Shown here piece after piece: positions 7,404 to 16,114 of a DNA stretch of 64,000 nt. Both the position numbers and the translations under genes were made by a program. The notes below the pieces were generated by a model. It did no database searches, was not told where the DNA came from, and saw only the letters and a program-made list of their open reading frames with translations. The DNA is taken from assembly GCA_045531905.1 (NCBI GenBank), contig JAZSEY010000015.1:20870-84869 (forward strand). The letters run 5' to 3'. How positions within the stretch are numbered: the first letter of the stretch is position 1; every line of letters begins with the position of its first letter. Source of the DNA: RGIG6919 sp045531905. GTDB taxonomy: Bacteria; Bacillota; Clostridia; Lachnospirales; Lachnospiraceae.

Positions 7404-9458
7404 ATGAAGGCAAAGAAGCTACTTTTCGCGCTAACACTTTTGCTTGTCAGCACATTCATGTTTGGTTATGAGTGGAAGGTGCAGGCGGCAACGACTACCC
7501 CCGATGAAGCAGGTAACCTGACTATTACATTAGATCCTAGTGATTTGGTGTTTATGGATGAGGCGGGCAATCCCGTTGACATTACATCCACTGCATTTTT
7601 TACATATGAATATGATACGAACCGTACACTTCGTTACTCTATTTATTACAATAACGAGGTAGTTGGATATACTTATAGTAATGGTTATACCAAATACTCA
7701 TTTACTACCAGTTATCTTAAATATAATGCTGCATCAGGTATTTATGAGTCAACTTACGGCGCATATGATGCCGGAAAGTACCAACTAGTGATTAGTATGG
7801 CGGATAATATTATTACAGATTATTCCTCATACCCATATAAGACAACAACTACTACGCTAGGTTCAGATATTTGTATTCCATTCGAGATTTTACCAAAGAA
7901 CATCGCTGATGCTGACATGATGTTAGAATCCAGTGAATACGAAGACTACTTTACATATACCGGCAACGAGCGTTACTGGCGCATTTCCTTGAAAGCACCA
8001 TATACAGACTATTACTGGGGAGCAGGCTATCACACATTAACCCCAAGCATAACTTTTAGCTGGGAAGAAACCATCGATGAAAACGGTAATGAAGTTTGGA
8101 AATATGTGCCAAAGGACAACACTACCTACGACTACATCATCCAGTATAGCAACAACATCATGCCGGGTATGGCAACCATTACCATGACTGGTGTTGGCAA
8201 TTACACAGGTACAAGAACATACAACTTTACAATTAAGGCTTCCCTATCAGACTGTACCTTCAGTGAAGTAAAGAACTACCAGTATACAGGAAAGAAAATT
8301 AGTCCTGCAGTAACTGCCAGCTTAGCATGTGCAGCACTTAACACAACATATCAGTTGGTAAAAGACCAGGATTACACTATTACTTACGAAAATAACAAGA
8401 AATACGGTGAGGCAAGTATCACTCTCACTGGTATGGGATATTACGAAGGCACACACACCATTTACTTTGGTATCGTTCCTAAGAAGGTTACTAACATAAA
8501 GATTACAAGTCCTAAAGCATTACAGGCAAAGATTACATGGAAGACTGTAGCTGGCGCAGATGGATATTTGATTGAACGTTACAATTCCAAATTAAAAACA
8601 TACGAGACCATTGGTATTTTAAAGAACAAAAAGTGGCAGGTATTCTATGACGGTGCTGATACCCTAAAGCACAACAAAACCTATAAGTATCGAATTAGCG
8701 CATTTGTCATTTCAAAAAATAACAGCGAAACCTTATATTACGGAAAAGCTGTTACAAAGAAGGGAAAAGTAACAAAGACCTACAAAGAATTAAACATTCC
8801 TATTTTGACGGGTAATGCAGATGTCGACTATGCTGCAGAAGTCATTTGCAAGAAAGTAATCAAAAAGGGCATGTCACAACAACAAAAGGTAAAAGCCCTT
8901 TACAACTGGGTTGTAAATAACTGTGATCATGATAAGGATTACGCTAGTCACAAATTAGTATATAAATATTCGAAAAACAAAAAGAAGGCAAAAGCCTACG
9001 CAAAGAAAATGTGGGAAAAGATCTATACTGGTAAGGCAGAATGTACCTTTGACGGCGTAGATTATTTCGAATTACAAGATTCATACTACAATGCAACAAT
9101 GCCATACGGCGACATGGATGGATATGGTCAGTTCTACCGTGCATATGACTGTTTCCAGACTCATAAAGGTGGTTGTAGTTATATTACCCGACTTTTCAAA
9201 GTACTTGTTAACCACGTAGGTATTGAATGTACATTGATTGACGGTGCTTACATCAACAGAGACGGAAGCCAGATGTATCACTACTGGTGTTATATCCGTA
9301 CCAACAAAAAGTACGCTTGGTACGATGTAGACGTTGCTACCAGCAACCCAGGCTACCGTTATCACTGGTACAAGCGTAATACTAAATTCTGGAAGACTTG
9401 TCATGCATGGGATGAAGAAACCGCAGGAAGAAAGATTCCAAAAGAATTGAGAAAATAA
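7404..9458 (+). CDS. Large secreted transglutaminase-like protein with Ig/fibronectin-like domains
   Basis: A 684-residue exported protein. A signal peptide (about residues 1-28, ending VQAA) is followed by several tyrosine-rich beta domains. Two modules near residues 170-270 and 280-355 resemble each other (each ends in a G-x-G-x-Y-x-G-T pattern, GVGNYTGT and GMGYYEGT). A fibronectin-III-like domain (about 360-455) follows, then a helical region and a transglutaminase-core domain. The likely triad is Cys591 (HKGGCSYITRL), His626 (YHYWCYI) and Asp641 (WYDVDVA). Tandem modules of this kind are common in clostridial surface proteins. No anchor motif is visible, so it may be released or held non-covalently. 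AGAGGGAAA lies before the start. Confidence 0.82.
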   Translation: MKAKKLLFALTLLLVSTFMFGYEWKVQAATTTPDEAGNLTITLDPSDLVFMDEAGNPVDITSTAFFTYEYDTNRTLRYSIYYNNEVVGYTYSNGYTKYSFTTSYLKYNAASGIYESTYGAYDAGKYQLVISMADNIITDYSSYPYKTTTTTLGSDICIPFEILPKNIADADMMLESSEYEDYFTYTGNERYWRISLKAPYTDYYWGAGYHTLTPSITFSWEETIDENGNEVWKYVPKDNTTYDYIIQYSNNIMPGMATITMTGVGNYTGTRTYNFTIKASLSDCTFSEVKNYQYTGKKISPAVTASLACAALNTTYQLVKDQDYTITYENNKKYGEASITLTGMGYYEGTHTIYFGIVPKKVTNIKITSPKALQAKITWKTVAGADGYLIERYNSKLKTYETIGILKNKKWQVFYDGADTLKHNKTYKYRISAFVISKNNSETLYYGKAVTKKGKVTKTYKELNIPILTGNADVDYAAEVICKKVIKKGMSQQQKVKALYNWVVNNCDHDKDYASHKLVYKYSKNKKKAKAYAKKMWEKIYTGKAECTFDGVDYFELQDSYYNATMPYGDMDGYGQFYRAYDCFQTHKGGCSYITRLFKVLVNHVGIECTLIDGAYINRDGSQMYHYWCYIRTNKKYAWYDVDVATSNPGYRYHWYKRNTKFWKTCHAWDEETAGRKIPKELRK

Positions 9459-9480
9459 TGTCAGTTCATTTATTTTTAAT

Positions 9481-9509
9481 TTGAAATGTAAACACACATA
9501 TAGTAAAAT
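9481..9509 (+). promoter_or_regulatory. Predicted promoter of the acidic coiled-coil gene
   Basis: TTGAAA and TAAAAT are separated by 17 bp, about 45 bp before the start at 9555. Confidence 0.5.
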
Positions 9510-9554
9510 AATATACAAAGATTTTGAACGAAATATAATGGAGAGGATATTGAT

Positions 9555-10310
9555 ATGAGAGATTTTTCAAACATGTTAGACCAAAAGTTTCCTTTTGCAA
9601 TCTTTGGCATTAACAAACAGGCTGTATACAGTTATTTAAGAGAAGCTGAATCTGCATACAATGATTTAGTAAAAAAGGTTGCTGAATTAGAGGAAAAGAA
9701 TGAAAGTGTCGCTAAACTCAATCAAGACACACAGCTTAAGTTTTACAACCTTCAAAAGGAGATTGACGAATCAAAAGAACAGCTTAGAAAGGCTAATAAT
9801 CGTATCAGAGATTTGGAACACGATTTAATGGTTGCTTCTGGCAAAAAAGTAAGCACTGTCATGAAGGAGGAGCCTGCAAGCATCTATCCTGAAGACGAAG
9901 AAGACGAAAAGATTGCTACTATTGCTGTAGAAGAAGCTCCTGCAGAGACCACTGAGGAAGTTGCAGAAGAAACCGAAACTACTGAAGAGGCTCCTGTGGA
10001 AACCGCAGAAGATACAGTAGAAGAAACATCTGAAGAAGTGACAGAAGATGTTGTAGAAGAGACCCCTGTAGAACCTGCTGAGGCAGCTCCTGTAGAAGTT
10101 GCTGAAGAGGAAACTCCTGCGGAAACAACCGAAGAAGTAGTAGAAGAGGCTCCTGTTGAAGAACCAAAGAAAGAACCTTTCAGTTTTGCCTTTGAAGATG
10201 ACGATGAAGATGAAGTATTCGTCGGCGATGTAGAAGATAACGTAAAGGTTGGCAATGCATTCCGCATTGGTAACGATGACGACCCAGATGAGGGATTCGA
10301 TTTCTTATAA
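9555..10310 (+). CDS. Coiled-coil protein with long acidic repeat tail (DivIVA-like N-terminus possible)
   Basis: A 251-residue cytoplasmic protein. Residues about 25-95 form a coiled coil (heptads in LVKKVAELEEKNESVAKLNQ and the following stretch). Residues about 110-205 are a low-complexity region of Glu/Thr/Val/Ala/Pro repeats in which TTEEV, EEAPVE and similar units recur. A final acidic block contains EDDDEDEV. The N-terminal layout (short globular start, then long coiled coil) recalls DivIVA/GpsB-type proteins, but the hallmark residues are not clear, so the function is left open. GGAGAGG precedes the start. The repeat creates long spurious reading frames on the other strand. Confidence 0.7.
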   Translation: MRDFSNMLDQKFPFAIFGINKQAVYSYLREAESAYNDLVKKVAELEEKNESVAKLNQDTQLKFYNLQKEIDESKEQLRKANNRIRDLEHDLMVASGKKVSTVMKEEPASIYPEDEEDEKIATIAVEEAPAETTEEVAEETETTEEAPVETAEDTVEETSEEVTEDVVEETPVEPAEAAPVEVAEEETPAETTEEVVEEAPVEEPKKEPFSFAFEDDDEDEVFVGDVEDNVKVGNAFRIGNDDDPDEGFDFL

Positions 10311-10321
10311 TAGAGGGTAAC

Positions 10322-10361
10322 AAAAAACTGTAACAACGAACATGTTGTTACAGTTTTTTTA
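10322..10361. terminator. Bidirectional stem-loop terminator
   Basis: A 16-bp stem (AAAAAACTGTAACAAC with its complement, loop of 6) is flanked by A and T runs. It can end the acidic-protein transcript on the plus strand and the tRNA-Lys transcript on the minus strand. Confidence 0.85.
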
Positions 10362-10448
10362 TGGCTAAATATCATATTTATAATCAAAGAAAGCAAAATA
10401 AAAAGCCCCAACCCAACAGCTCTTACGTCTGTCAAACTAGGACTCAAG

Positions 10449-10521
10449 TGCGCCTCCGGGGGCTCGAACCCCGCACACCCTGATTAAGAGTCAGGTGCTC
10501 TACCAAATGAGCTAGAGGCGC
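10449..10521 (-). tRNA. tRNA-Lys (anticodon CTT)
   Basis: The complete cloverleaf can be read on the minus strand: acceptor GCGCCTC/GAGGCGC, D-stem GCTC/GAGC, anticodon stem CCTGA/TCAGG with loop CTCTTAA (anticodon CUU), and T-stem CGGGG/CCCCG with loop TTCGAGC. It decodes AAG. No CCA is encoded. Confidence 0.95.
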
Positions 10522-10838
10522 TTGTTTTATTAAGTTTTCCTTAACAACAAAATTGATTATATACTAACCTTCGACAGAATGCAAGCACTTTTTTCAAATT
10601 TTTTCAATTTGTTTTAATTATATAAATTTTATATCAAATTTTGTCTATTTTCCCGTTAGGTCGATTTAAAATGTGTTTTACAGTCTTGTAACTATCTGCC
10701 ACCCGTATGGTAGTATGATTTACTTTCCTATGCGTAAGCATGGTTGCTCTAATCTTATGCTGTATCCGTTTCCTCATCATAGTATACCCTGCTTTTTTTT
10801 ACTTATACATATACTATGATGAAAAAACATATATGACA
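10522..10838. other. AT-rich intergenic region with tRNA promoter and one inverted repeat
   Basis: This 317-bp gap holds the tRNA-Lys promoter on the minus strand (TTGCAT, 17 bp, TATAAT; 10556-10584). It also holds a perfect 12-bp inverted repeat, TCATCATAGTAT at 10774-10785 and its complement at 10811-10822, with a T-rich loop. No convincing gene was seen. The repeat lies downstream of trmB but lacks a U-run on either strand. Confidence 0.6.
10774..10822. repeat. 12-bp perfect inverted repeat, 25-bp spacer
   Basis: TCATCATAGTAT and ATACTATGATGA flank a T-rich spacer downstream of trmB. It could form a hairpin in the trmB 3' end. The role is unknown. Confidence 0.5.
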
Positions 10839-11492
10839 CTACTCTGCTACAGGGATATCTCTATATGCCACCAATCTGCAAATAGGTTTTCCTTCTGCCA
10901 CAAATTTACTCTCATACTCTGTCATCACGTTACCTTCAACAAATTCACTATTGTGTAAATCAAAGGTGTGATTTTCTAAAATCCAGCCTGCCTCCGGAAC
11001 CTGCTCCAAAGAAAAATCAAATAACGGTCTGTTATCCGTCTTGAAAATAACTCTGCCCTCTTGCTTTAACAGTTTATGATATCTCTCAAAGAACTGAACA
11101 GAGGTTAAGCGACGTTTTGCATGTCTGTCCTTTGGCCATGGATCAGAGAAATTCAGATAAATTCTAGCAACCTCTTCTTTATCAAATACATCCGGTATAT
11201 ATTCTGCATCCATTCTAATAAAGAAGAGATTTGGCAACTGTTCCTCCGTCTGCTTCTCAATTGCACGCACTAAAACACTGGAGTATTTCTCAATACCAAT
11301 GTAATTTATATCTGGATTTTGCTTCGCCATTTCGATTATAAATTTTCCTTTACCCATACCAATTTCGATATGAATAGGATGGTCATTCCCAAACACTTCA
11401 TTCCAACGACCTTTATACGATGTCTCATCGTGAATGACATATGAATTTGCTGCGATGGTTTCTCTGGAACCTTTCACATTTCTAAGTCTCAT
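10839..11492 (-). CDS. trmB: tRNA (guanine-N7-)-methyltransferase
   Basis: This 217-residue enzyme methylates G46 in the variable loop of tRNA using SAM. The SAM-binding motif HIEIGMGKGKFI lies near residue 41-52. The family signature NFSDPWPKDRHAKRRLT lies near 112-128, and a C-terminal FKTDN...EYESKF region is present. The length is typical for the bacterial single-subunit form. It is monocistronic and divergent from the D,D-carboxypeptidase operon. The start at 11492 is preceded by GAGGAAA. Confidence 0.96.
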   Translation of the reverse strand: MRLRNVKGSRETIAANSYVIHDETSYKGRWNEVFGNDHPIHIEIGMGKGKFIIEMAKQNPDINYIGIEKYSSVLVRAIEKQTEEQLPNLFFIRMDAEYIPDVFDKEEVARIYLNFSDPWPKDRHAKRRLTSVQFFERYHKLLKQEGRVIFKTDNRPLFDFSLEQVPEAGWILENHTFDLHNSEFVEGNVMTEYESKFVAEGKPICRLVAYRDIPVAE

Positions 11493-11567
11493 ATTTTTTC
11501 CTCTTTCCTCAGTAATTTAAACTCCTTTTACTCTACCAAATCTTTTCATTTTTCTCAACCCTTTTCG

Positions 11568-11596
11568 TTGACACTCTTCCTTCAATATAATAAAAT
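11568..11596 (+). promoter_or_regulatory. Predicted promoter of the D,D-carboxypeptidase/argS/serS run
   Basis: A perfect -35 TTGACA and TAAAAT are separated by 17 bp, 60 bp before the chosen ATG at 11656. Confidence 0.6.
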
Positions 11597-11655
11597 GAAA
11601 TATGTATGGGCTGTTATAGGTGCATATGCTTTTTCACCTATCTAAGGAGTTACCA

Positions 11656-13176
11656 ATGAGAAGATTTTTAGCGGCTTTATTAGCCATTTTTATATGTATG
11701 ATATCGGCACTACCTGTTAGTGCCACTGCGATAGATGACGATGAATCTACAGAGGAAGCATCTACCACGATCCAGACAACTGAATATCCGGATGACCCAA
11801 CCAGAGCACCGGACTTGGCTTCAGAAGCAGCCATTGTTATGGATGCAAAAACTGGTGCTATTTTATATGAAAAGAACGCATACATTCCAGAGTATCCTGC
11901 AAGCATCACAAAGCTGATGACTTGTTTGTTAGCACTGGAAAATGTTGCACTAAATGATACAGTTACCTTATCTTATGATGCAGTATTTGGCATTGAACGT
12001 GACAGTAGCCATGTCGGCTTGAATGAAGGCGAGCAGATTTCAGCAGAAAGTTGTCTATATGCCATCATGGTAGAATCAGCAAACGAAGCATCCTGGGCTA
12101 TGGGAGAACATATTTCCGGTACCATTGCAGACTTTGCCACCTTGATGAATGAGCGGGCGTTGCAGCTTGGCTGTCGCAATTCCAATTTTGTAAATGCAAA
12201 TGGATTACACGATGCGGCGCACTATTCCTGTGCCTATGACATTGCGTTAATTTTAAAGCAGTGCTTAGAGTACCCTATGTTCCGTACATTGAGCTCGACT
12301 ATCAACTATGAGATTCCACCAACGAATCTTACCGAAGAAGTAAGACCGCTTTGGAATACATTAAAGATGATTCGTCCAACCAGCAAATACTACTATCAGT
12401 ATATTGAGGGTGGAAAGACTGGTTATACCACTGATGCCAATTGTACATTGGCAACATTTGCGAAGAAGGGAAATATGGAGTTAATCTGTGTTGTTATGAA
12501 TTGCAACAGCAGAACCAATACCTACAGTGATTCCCGAGCACTTTACGAGTACTGTTTTAATAATTTTAGTTATACCTATCCATTAAAGGATTTTTCATTT
12601 TCAGCACCACAGACAGAGGACAATGTAATATTATCTAATTTCTACAACTCTGTTTCGGATGACCTTCTGAATTTGACCATTGACCAGAATTATTGCCTGG
12701 TTTTGAATAATAATATCAGCATGGATGCGCTGTCTACCAGCATTGTCTATTCTGAGCAACAGATGCCTGGCATCCTTGGGCATTTGCAGTTTTCTCATGA
12801 CGGTAAGATTTTAGGAAGCACACCTATTTCGTACAAATATTATGGTGATGCCTCCATTTCGCCTGATACTGCAACACCGGTTCCATCAACAGAAGCTTCC
12901 GTTGATAACATAGAGACGACAGAAGCCTTTGATGACACAACCAATCCAGTGGCATCCACAGAAGAAACCGATAATGACACAACAGACAAGCCAAAGAAAA
13001 AAGGTGGCATTGGTGCTGTATTTAAGACAATTGGTATTGTTATCGTTGTACTATTTGTACTGTTTACAATTTACTTAAATATCCAGCGTTACCGTCTAAA
13101 TTTGAGAAGACGCAGACGCGCTCGTAGAAAACAACAAAGAAGACAATCCCGGGGACCAAAGTATCCACGGTTATAG
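11656..13176 (+). CDS. D-alanyl-D-alanine carboxypeptidase (PBP5/DacA family)
   Basis: This enzyme trims the terminal D-Ala from peptidoglycan pentapeptides outside the membrane. I chose the ATG at 11656 (506 residues) over one 12 codons upstream because AAGGAG sits 6 bases before it and a signal peptide follows directly. Numbering from there, the catalytic motifs are SITK (Ser83, Lys86), SAN (141-143) and KTG (254-256), all in family order. A beta-rich C-terminal domain follows, then a Thr/Glu-rich linker. Unusually, a true transmembrane helix (about residues 447-470) is followed by a very basic RRRRRARRKQQRRQ tail, in place of the classical amphipathic helix. Confidence 0.92.
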   Translation: MRRFLAALLAIFICMISALPVSATAIDDDESTEEASTTIQTTEYPDDPTRAPDLASEAAIVMDAKTGAILYEKNAYIPEYPASITKLMTCLLALENVALNDTVTLSYDAVFGIERDSSHVGLNEGEQISAESCLYAIMVESANEASWAMGEHISGTIADFATLMNERALQLGCRNSNFVNANGLHDAAHYSCAYDIALILKQCLEYPMFRTLSSTINYEIPPTNLTEEVRPLWNTLKMIRPTSKYYYQYIEGGKTGYTTDANCTLATFAKKGNMELICVVMNCNSRTNTYSDSRALYEYCFNNFSYTYPLKDFSFSAPQTEDNVILSNFYNSVSDDLLNLTIDQNYCLVLNNNISMDALSTSIVYSEQQMPGILGHLQFSHDGKILGSTPISYKYYGDASISPDTATPVPSTEASVDNIETTEAFDDTTNPVASTEETDNDTTDKPKKKGGIGAVFKTIGIVIVVLFVLFTIYLNIQRYRLNLRRRRRARRKQQRRQSRGPKYPRL

Positions 13177-13201
13177 TAAAGCAGAAAGGGGTGAAGCACT
13201 C

Positions 13202-14353
13202 ATGGAGTCAGTTACAAAAGACAATTTAGCTGTTGTGAAGGAATCAAACGAACAGATGCTTTCTTATTTCGAATCCGTTTACATTACAAAACTGGAATCC
13301 TTACAGCACTTAAAATCAGAAAACTTTGAGATTGAAGTTAAGATTGAAGAATTAGAAAAAACAAAACAACTCTATTCCTTCAAGACAAATGATTCCAAGA
13401 GTATTTTTTCTCCGCTTTCTACCAATTCCTCTACAGAGCATGAACGAAGCCGTGTACTGGAAACACAGTTGCAGGATTTACGCGGTGCAAAAGCCGCCCT
13501 TGCTGCTCGTATTGCTACCTTAGAGCAAGAACTTAGTTCCATTCAGGACAAGCTTAATATGTTAAACAAATCTGCTTCCGCATTAAAGCAATTATCTTCA
13601 GACACGGAGTTAGCAGAGACGACTACACCTTCTGCGTCTGATGATTTTGTCTTTTTAGAAGAAGAGACAGATAATGTAAACCATGGTTATAACATCCTCA
13701 TGCTGGAGGAATTTCATAATACACAATTGGCACATATCCTGTCACACTTTGTGAAAAGTCCACTGACAAATAACCAGAACAAATTAGAAGTGGTTGGATG
13801 GCTCTTGAATTCGGACATTGACCGGGCAAGAGTGACACTGAAGGATATGCAGTCCAATACCGATGAGATGATGAAATGTGTGGATGACCTGATTGCCCGA
13901 TTACAACATCCAATCGACATGAAACAACCGGTATGGATGGTTCTAGATGACTTCATTACAAGATATCGTGATTTGCATCCGGAATGTGTCATCGAGGAGG
14001 ATAAGGATTGTCCCGAAACAGACATTTCCATTCCACCTATCGTCATGATTACCTTTATGCAGATTATGACAGAGATTTTTGAGAATGTATTTAAGCATTC
14101 CAATGCCAATAAAATTACAACGAAAATCATTATCAGCAACCGTTTAATCGATGTCTTTATCAACGATAACGGCGTTGGTATTCAGGACAACTATTTGCGA
14201 ACCAGCAAATGGTATAGCGGTCTTCACAGAGTACATGAAGCCATTTATCTTCTAGATGGTAAAATCAATATTCAAGGAGACTTGATTAGTGGTACAAATG
14301 TAAGGTTCTCATTTCCCATTGACCAAAGAACCTTAAAGCATACACAAATTTAA
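13202..14353 (+). CDS. Cytoplasmic coiled-coil protein with GHKL ATPase domain (histidine-kinase-like)
   Basis: A 383-residue protein without membrane segments. Residues about 1-150 are mostly coiled coil. A helical region near 165-240 may be a degenerate dimerisation domain. Residues about 275-380 form a HATPase domain with an N-box (EIFENVFKHSNANKI), a G1-box (INDNGVGI) and a later GLHRVHEAIYLLDG segment. This resembles the kinase domain of NarL-type sensors, but no clear phospho-acceptor His motif or cognate regulator is nearby. It lies 25 bp after the carboxypeptidase and 51 bp before argS. It could be an unorthodox kinase or an ATP-dependent scaffold. AAAGGGGTGAAG precedes the start. Confidence 0.7.
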   Translation: MESVTKDNLAVVKESNEQMLSYFESVYITKLESLQHLKSENFEIEVKIEELEKTKQLYSFKTNDSKSIFSPLSTNSSTEHERSRVLETQLQDLRGAKAALAARIATLEQELSSIQDKLNMLNKSASALKQLSSDTELAETTTPSASDDFVFLEEETDNVNHGYNILMLEEFHNTQLAHILSHFVKSPLTNNQNKLEVVGWLLNSDIDRARVTLKDMQSNTDEMMKCVDDLIARLQHPIDMKQPVWMVLDDFITRYRDLHPECVIEEDKDCPETDISIPPIVMITFMQIMTEIFENVFKHSNANKITTKIIISNRLIDVFINDNGVGIQDNYLRTSKWYSGLHRVHEAIYLLDGKINIQGDLISGTNVRFSFPIDQRTLKHTQI

Positions 14354-14404
14354 AAAGGTATTTATATAGGAAAGGATGGCTATTGATAGCCAGGGTATCA
14401 AAAA

Positions 14405-16096
14405 ATGAAAAGTAAAATTGTAGACCTTTTGTCACAGCATGTTGAAGGACTGTCTGCAGAGGAAATTAGTGCTTTAATCGAAATTCCTCCAAAGCCAGAT
14501 ATGGGAGATTTTGCATTTCCTTGCTTCCGCTTAGCAAAGACAATGCGCAAGGCACCACCAATGATTGCTTCCGACATCAAAGAAGCAATCGGCGAAGTGG
14601 ATTTCCTTGAAAAGATTGATGTTGCCGGTGCATACTTAAACTTCTATATTGCAAAGAGTTTATTTGTAAAATCAATGATTGACACCGCTATGACTCCAGA
14701 CTTTGGCAGTTCCAAGGAAGGAGAAGGAAAGACAATCTGTATCGATTATTCCTCACCAAATGTGGCAAAGAATTTCCATGTAGGACATTTAAGAACTACC
14801 ATTATTGGTAATTCTCTTTATAAGATTTATTCCAAGCTTGGCTACAAGGTAGAGCGTATCAATCACTTAGGTGACTGGGGTACTCAGTTTGGTAAACTGA
14901 TTGTGGCTTACAAGACATGGGGTAGCAAGGAAGCCGTTGAAAAAGATGGTATCGCAGAGTTGATGAAGCTCTATGTGAAGTTCCACGAGGAAGCAGACAA
15001 GGACGACTCCTTGAACGATGATGCAAGAGCATGGTTTACAAAGATGGAGCATGGTGATGAGGAAGCCCTTTCTATTTGGCAGTGGTTTGTCGACATTTCT
15101 CTTGTAGAATATAAGCGTACTTATGGATTATTAGGTATGGAATTTGACCACTATATGGGTGAGAGCTTCTATCGCGATAAGACACAGGACATTGTAAATG
15201 CGTTAACCGAGAAAAACATGTTAAAGGAAAGCGAAGGCGCTAACATCGTTGACCTTGAGGAATACGACATGGCTCCTTGCTTAATTACTAAGAAGGACGG
15301 AAGTTCTATTTATGCGACCAGAGATTTGGCTGCTATTTTCTATAGAAAGAACACCTATAACTTCGAAAAATGTCTCTACGTAACCGGCCAGGAACAGAAG
15401 CTTCACTTTGCTCAGGTTTTCAAGGTTGTAGAACTCATGGGTAATGAATGGGCTAAGGATCAGTTAGTTCATATCCCATATGGTTTGGTTAGTTTGGAAG
15501 GCGCAAAGCTTTCTTCCAGAAGTGGTAACATCATTTATGCAGAAGAGATTTTGCGTGATGCGGTTGCTAAGATTCGCGAAATCATGGACGAGAAGAATCC
15601 TGACCTTCCAAACAAGGATGACATTGCAAAGAAGGTTGGTATCGGTGCTGTTCTTTTCAATGATTTGTATAACCAGAGAATTAAAGACGTATCCTTTAGT
15701 TGGGACAAGGTATTGAACTTCGATGGTGAAACCGGACCATACGTACAGTACACTTATGTAAGATGTGCAAGTATCCTTCGTTCACTGCCTGATTTTGAAC
15801 CAAACAAGGATATTGATTACAGTTTAATCACAGATCCTGCTTCTATTGATTTATTAAAGGAGATTGTAAGATTCCCAGAGGTTATCAAAGCCGCTTCGGA
15901 AAAATACGAGCCATCCATGGTAGCAAGATTTTCAGTTGCAGTTGCACAGGCATTTAATAAGTTCTACAATGACAACCGTATCAACGTTGAAGACGAAGCA
16001 CTTAGAAATGCGCGTGTAACATTGGTTTACATTACAAAGGAAATTATTCGCGAGGCACTTGCTTTACTTGGCATCGAGTGTCCTGAGCAGATGTAA
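14405..16096 (+). CDS. argS: Arginyl-tRNA synthetase
   Basis: This class I synthetase charges tRNA-Arg. At 563 residues it has the family length. It begins with the additional N-terminal domain and carries the HIGH motif as HVGH within SSPNVAKNFHVGHLRTT near residue 115-131, and the KMSKS equivalent within GAKLSSRSGN near 365. An anticodon-binding helical domain ends the protein (VALAQAFNKFYND-like stretch near 515-530). No T-box leader is present. The 51-bp gap before it holds a small hairpin (TGGCTAT/ATAGCCA, 14376-14391) next to a weak AGGG site. serS follows after 18 bp, so the two are probably co-transcribed. Confidence 0.97.
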   Translation: MKSKIVDLLSQHVEGLSAEEISALIEIPPKPDMGDFAFPCFRLAKTMRKAPPMIASDIKEAIGEVDFLEKIDVAGAYLNFYIAKSLFVKSMIDTAMTPDFGSSKEGEGKTICIDYSSPNVAKNFHVGHLRTTIIGNSLYKIYSKLGYKVERINHLGDWGTQFGKLIVAYKTWGSKEAVEKDGIAELMKLYVKFHEEADKDDSLNDDARAWFTKMEHGDEEALSIWQWFVDISLVEYKRTYGLLGMEFDHYMGESFYRDKTQDIVNALTEKNMLKESEGANIVDLEEYDMAPCLITKKDGSSIYATRDLAAIFYRKNTYNFEKCLYVTGQEQKLHFAQVFKVVELMGNEWAKDQLVHIPYGLVSLEGAKLSSRSGNIIYAEEILRDAVAKIREIMDEKNPDLPNKDDIAKKVGIGAVLFNDLYNQRIKDVSFSWDKVLNFDGETGPYVQYTYVRCASILRSLPDFEPNKDIDYSLITDPASIDLLKEIVRFPEVIKAASEKYEPSMVARFSVAVAQAFNKFYNDNRINVEDEALRNARVTLVYITKEIIREALALLGIECPEQM

Positions 16097-16114
16097 TATA
16101 AGGAGGAAAATAAC

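Noticed and set aside
9884..10447. Long minus-strand open frame rich in Ser, Ala and Thr
   Set aside because: It is the antisense shadow of the acidic repeat region of the plus-strand gene, has no ribosome site and overlaps a terminator.
14354..14404. Possible T-box or attenuator ahead of argS
   Set aside because: Only a short TGGCTAT/ATAGCCA hairpin is present. The gap is far too short for a T-box and no T-box sequence is seen.
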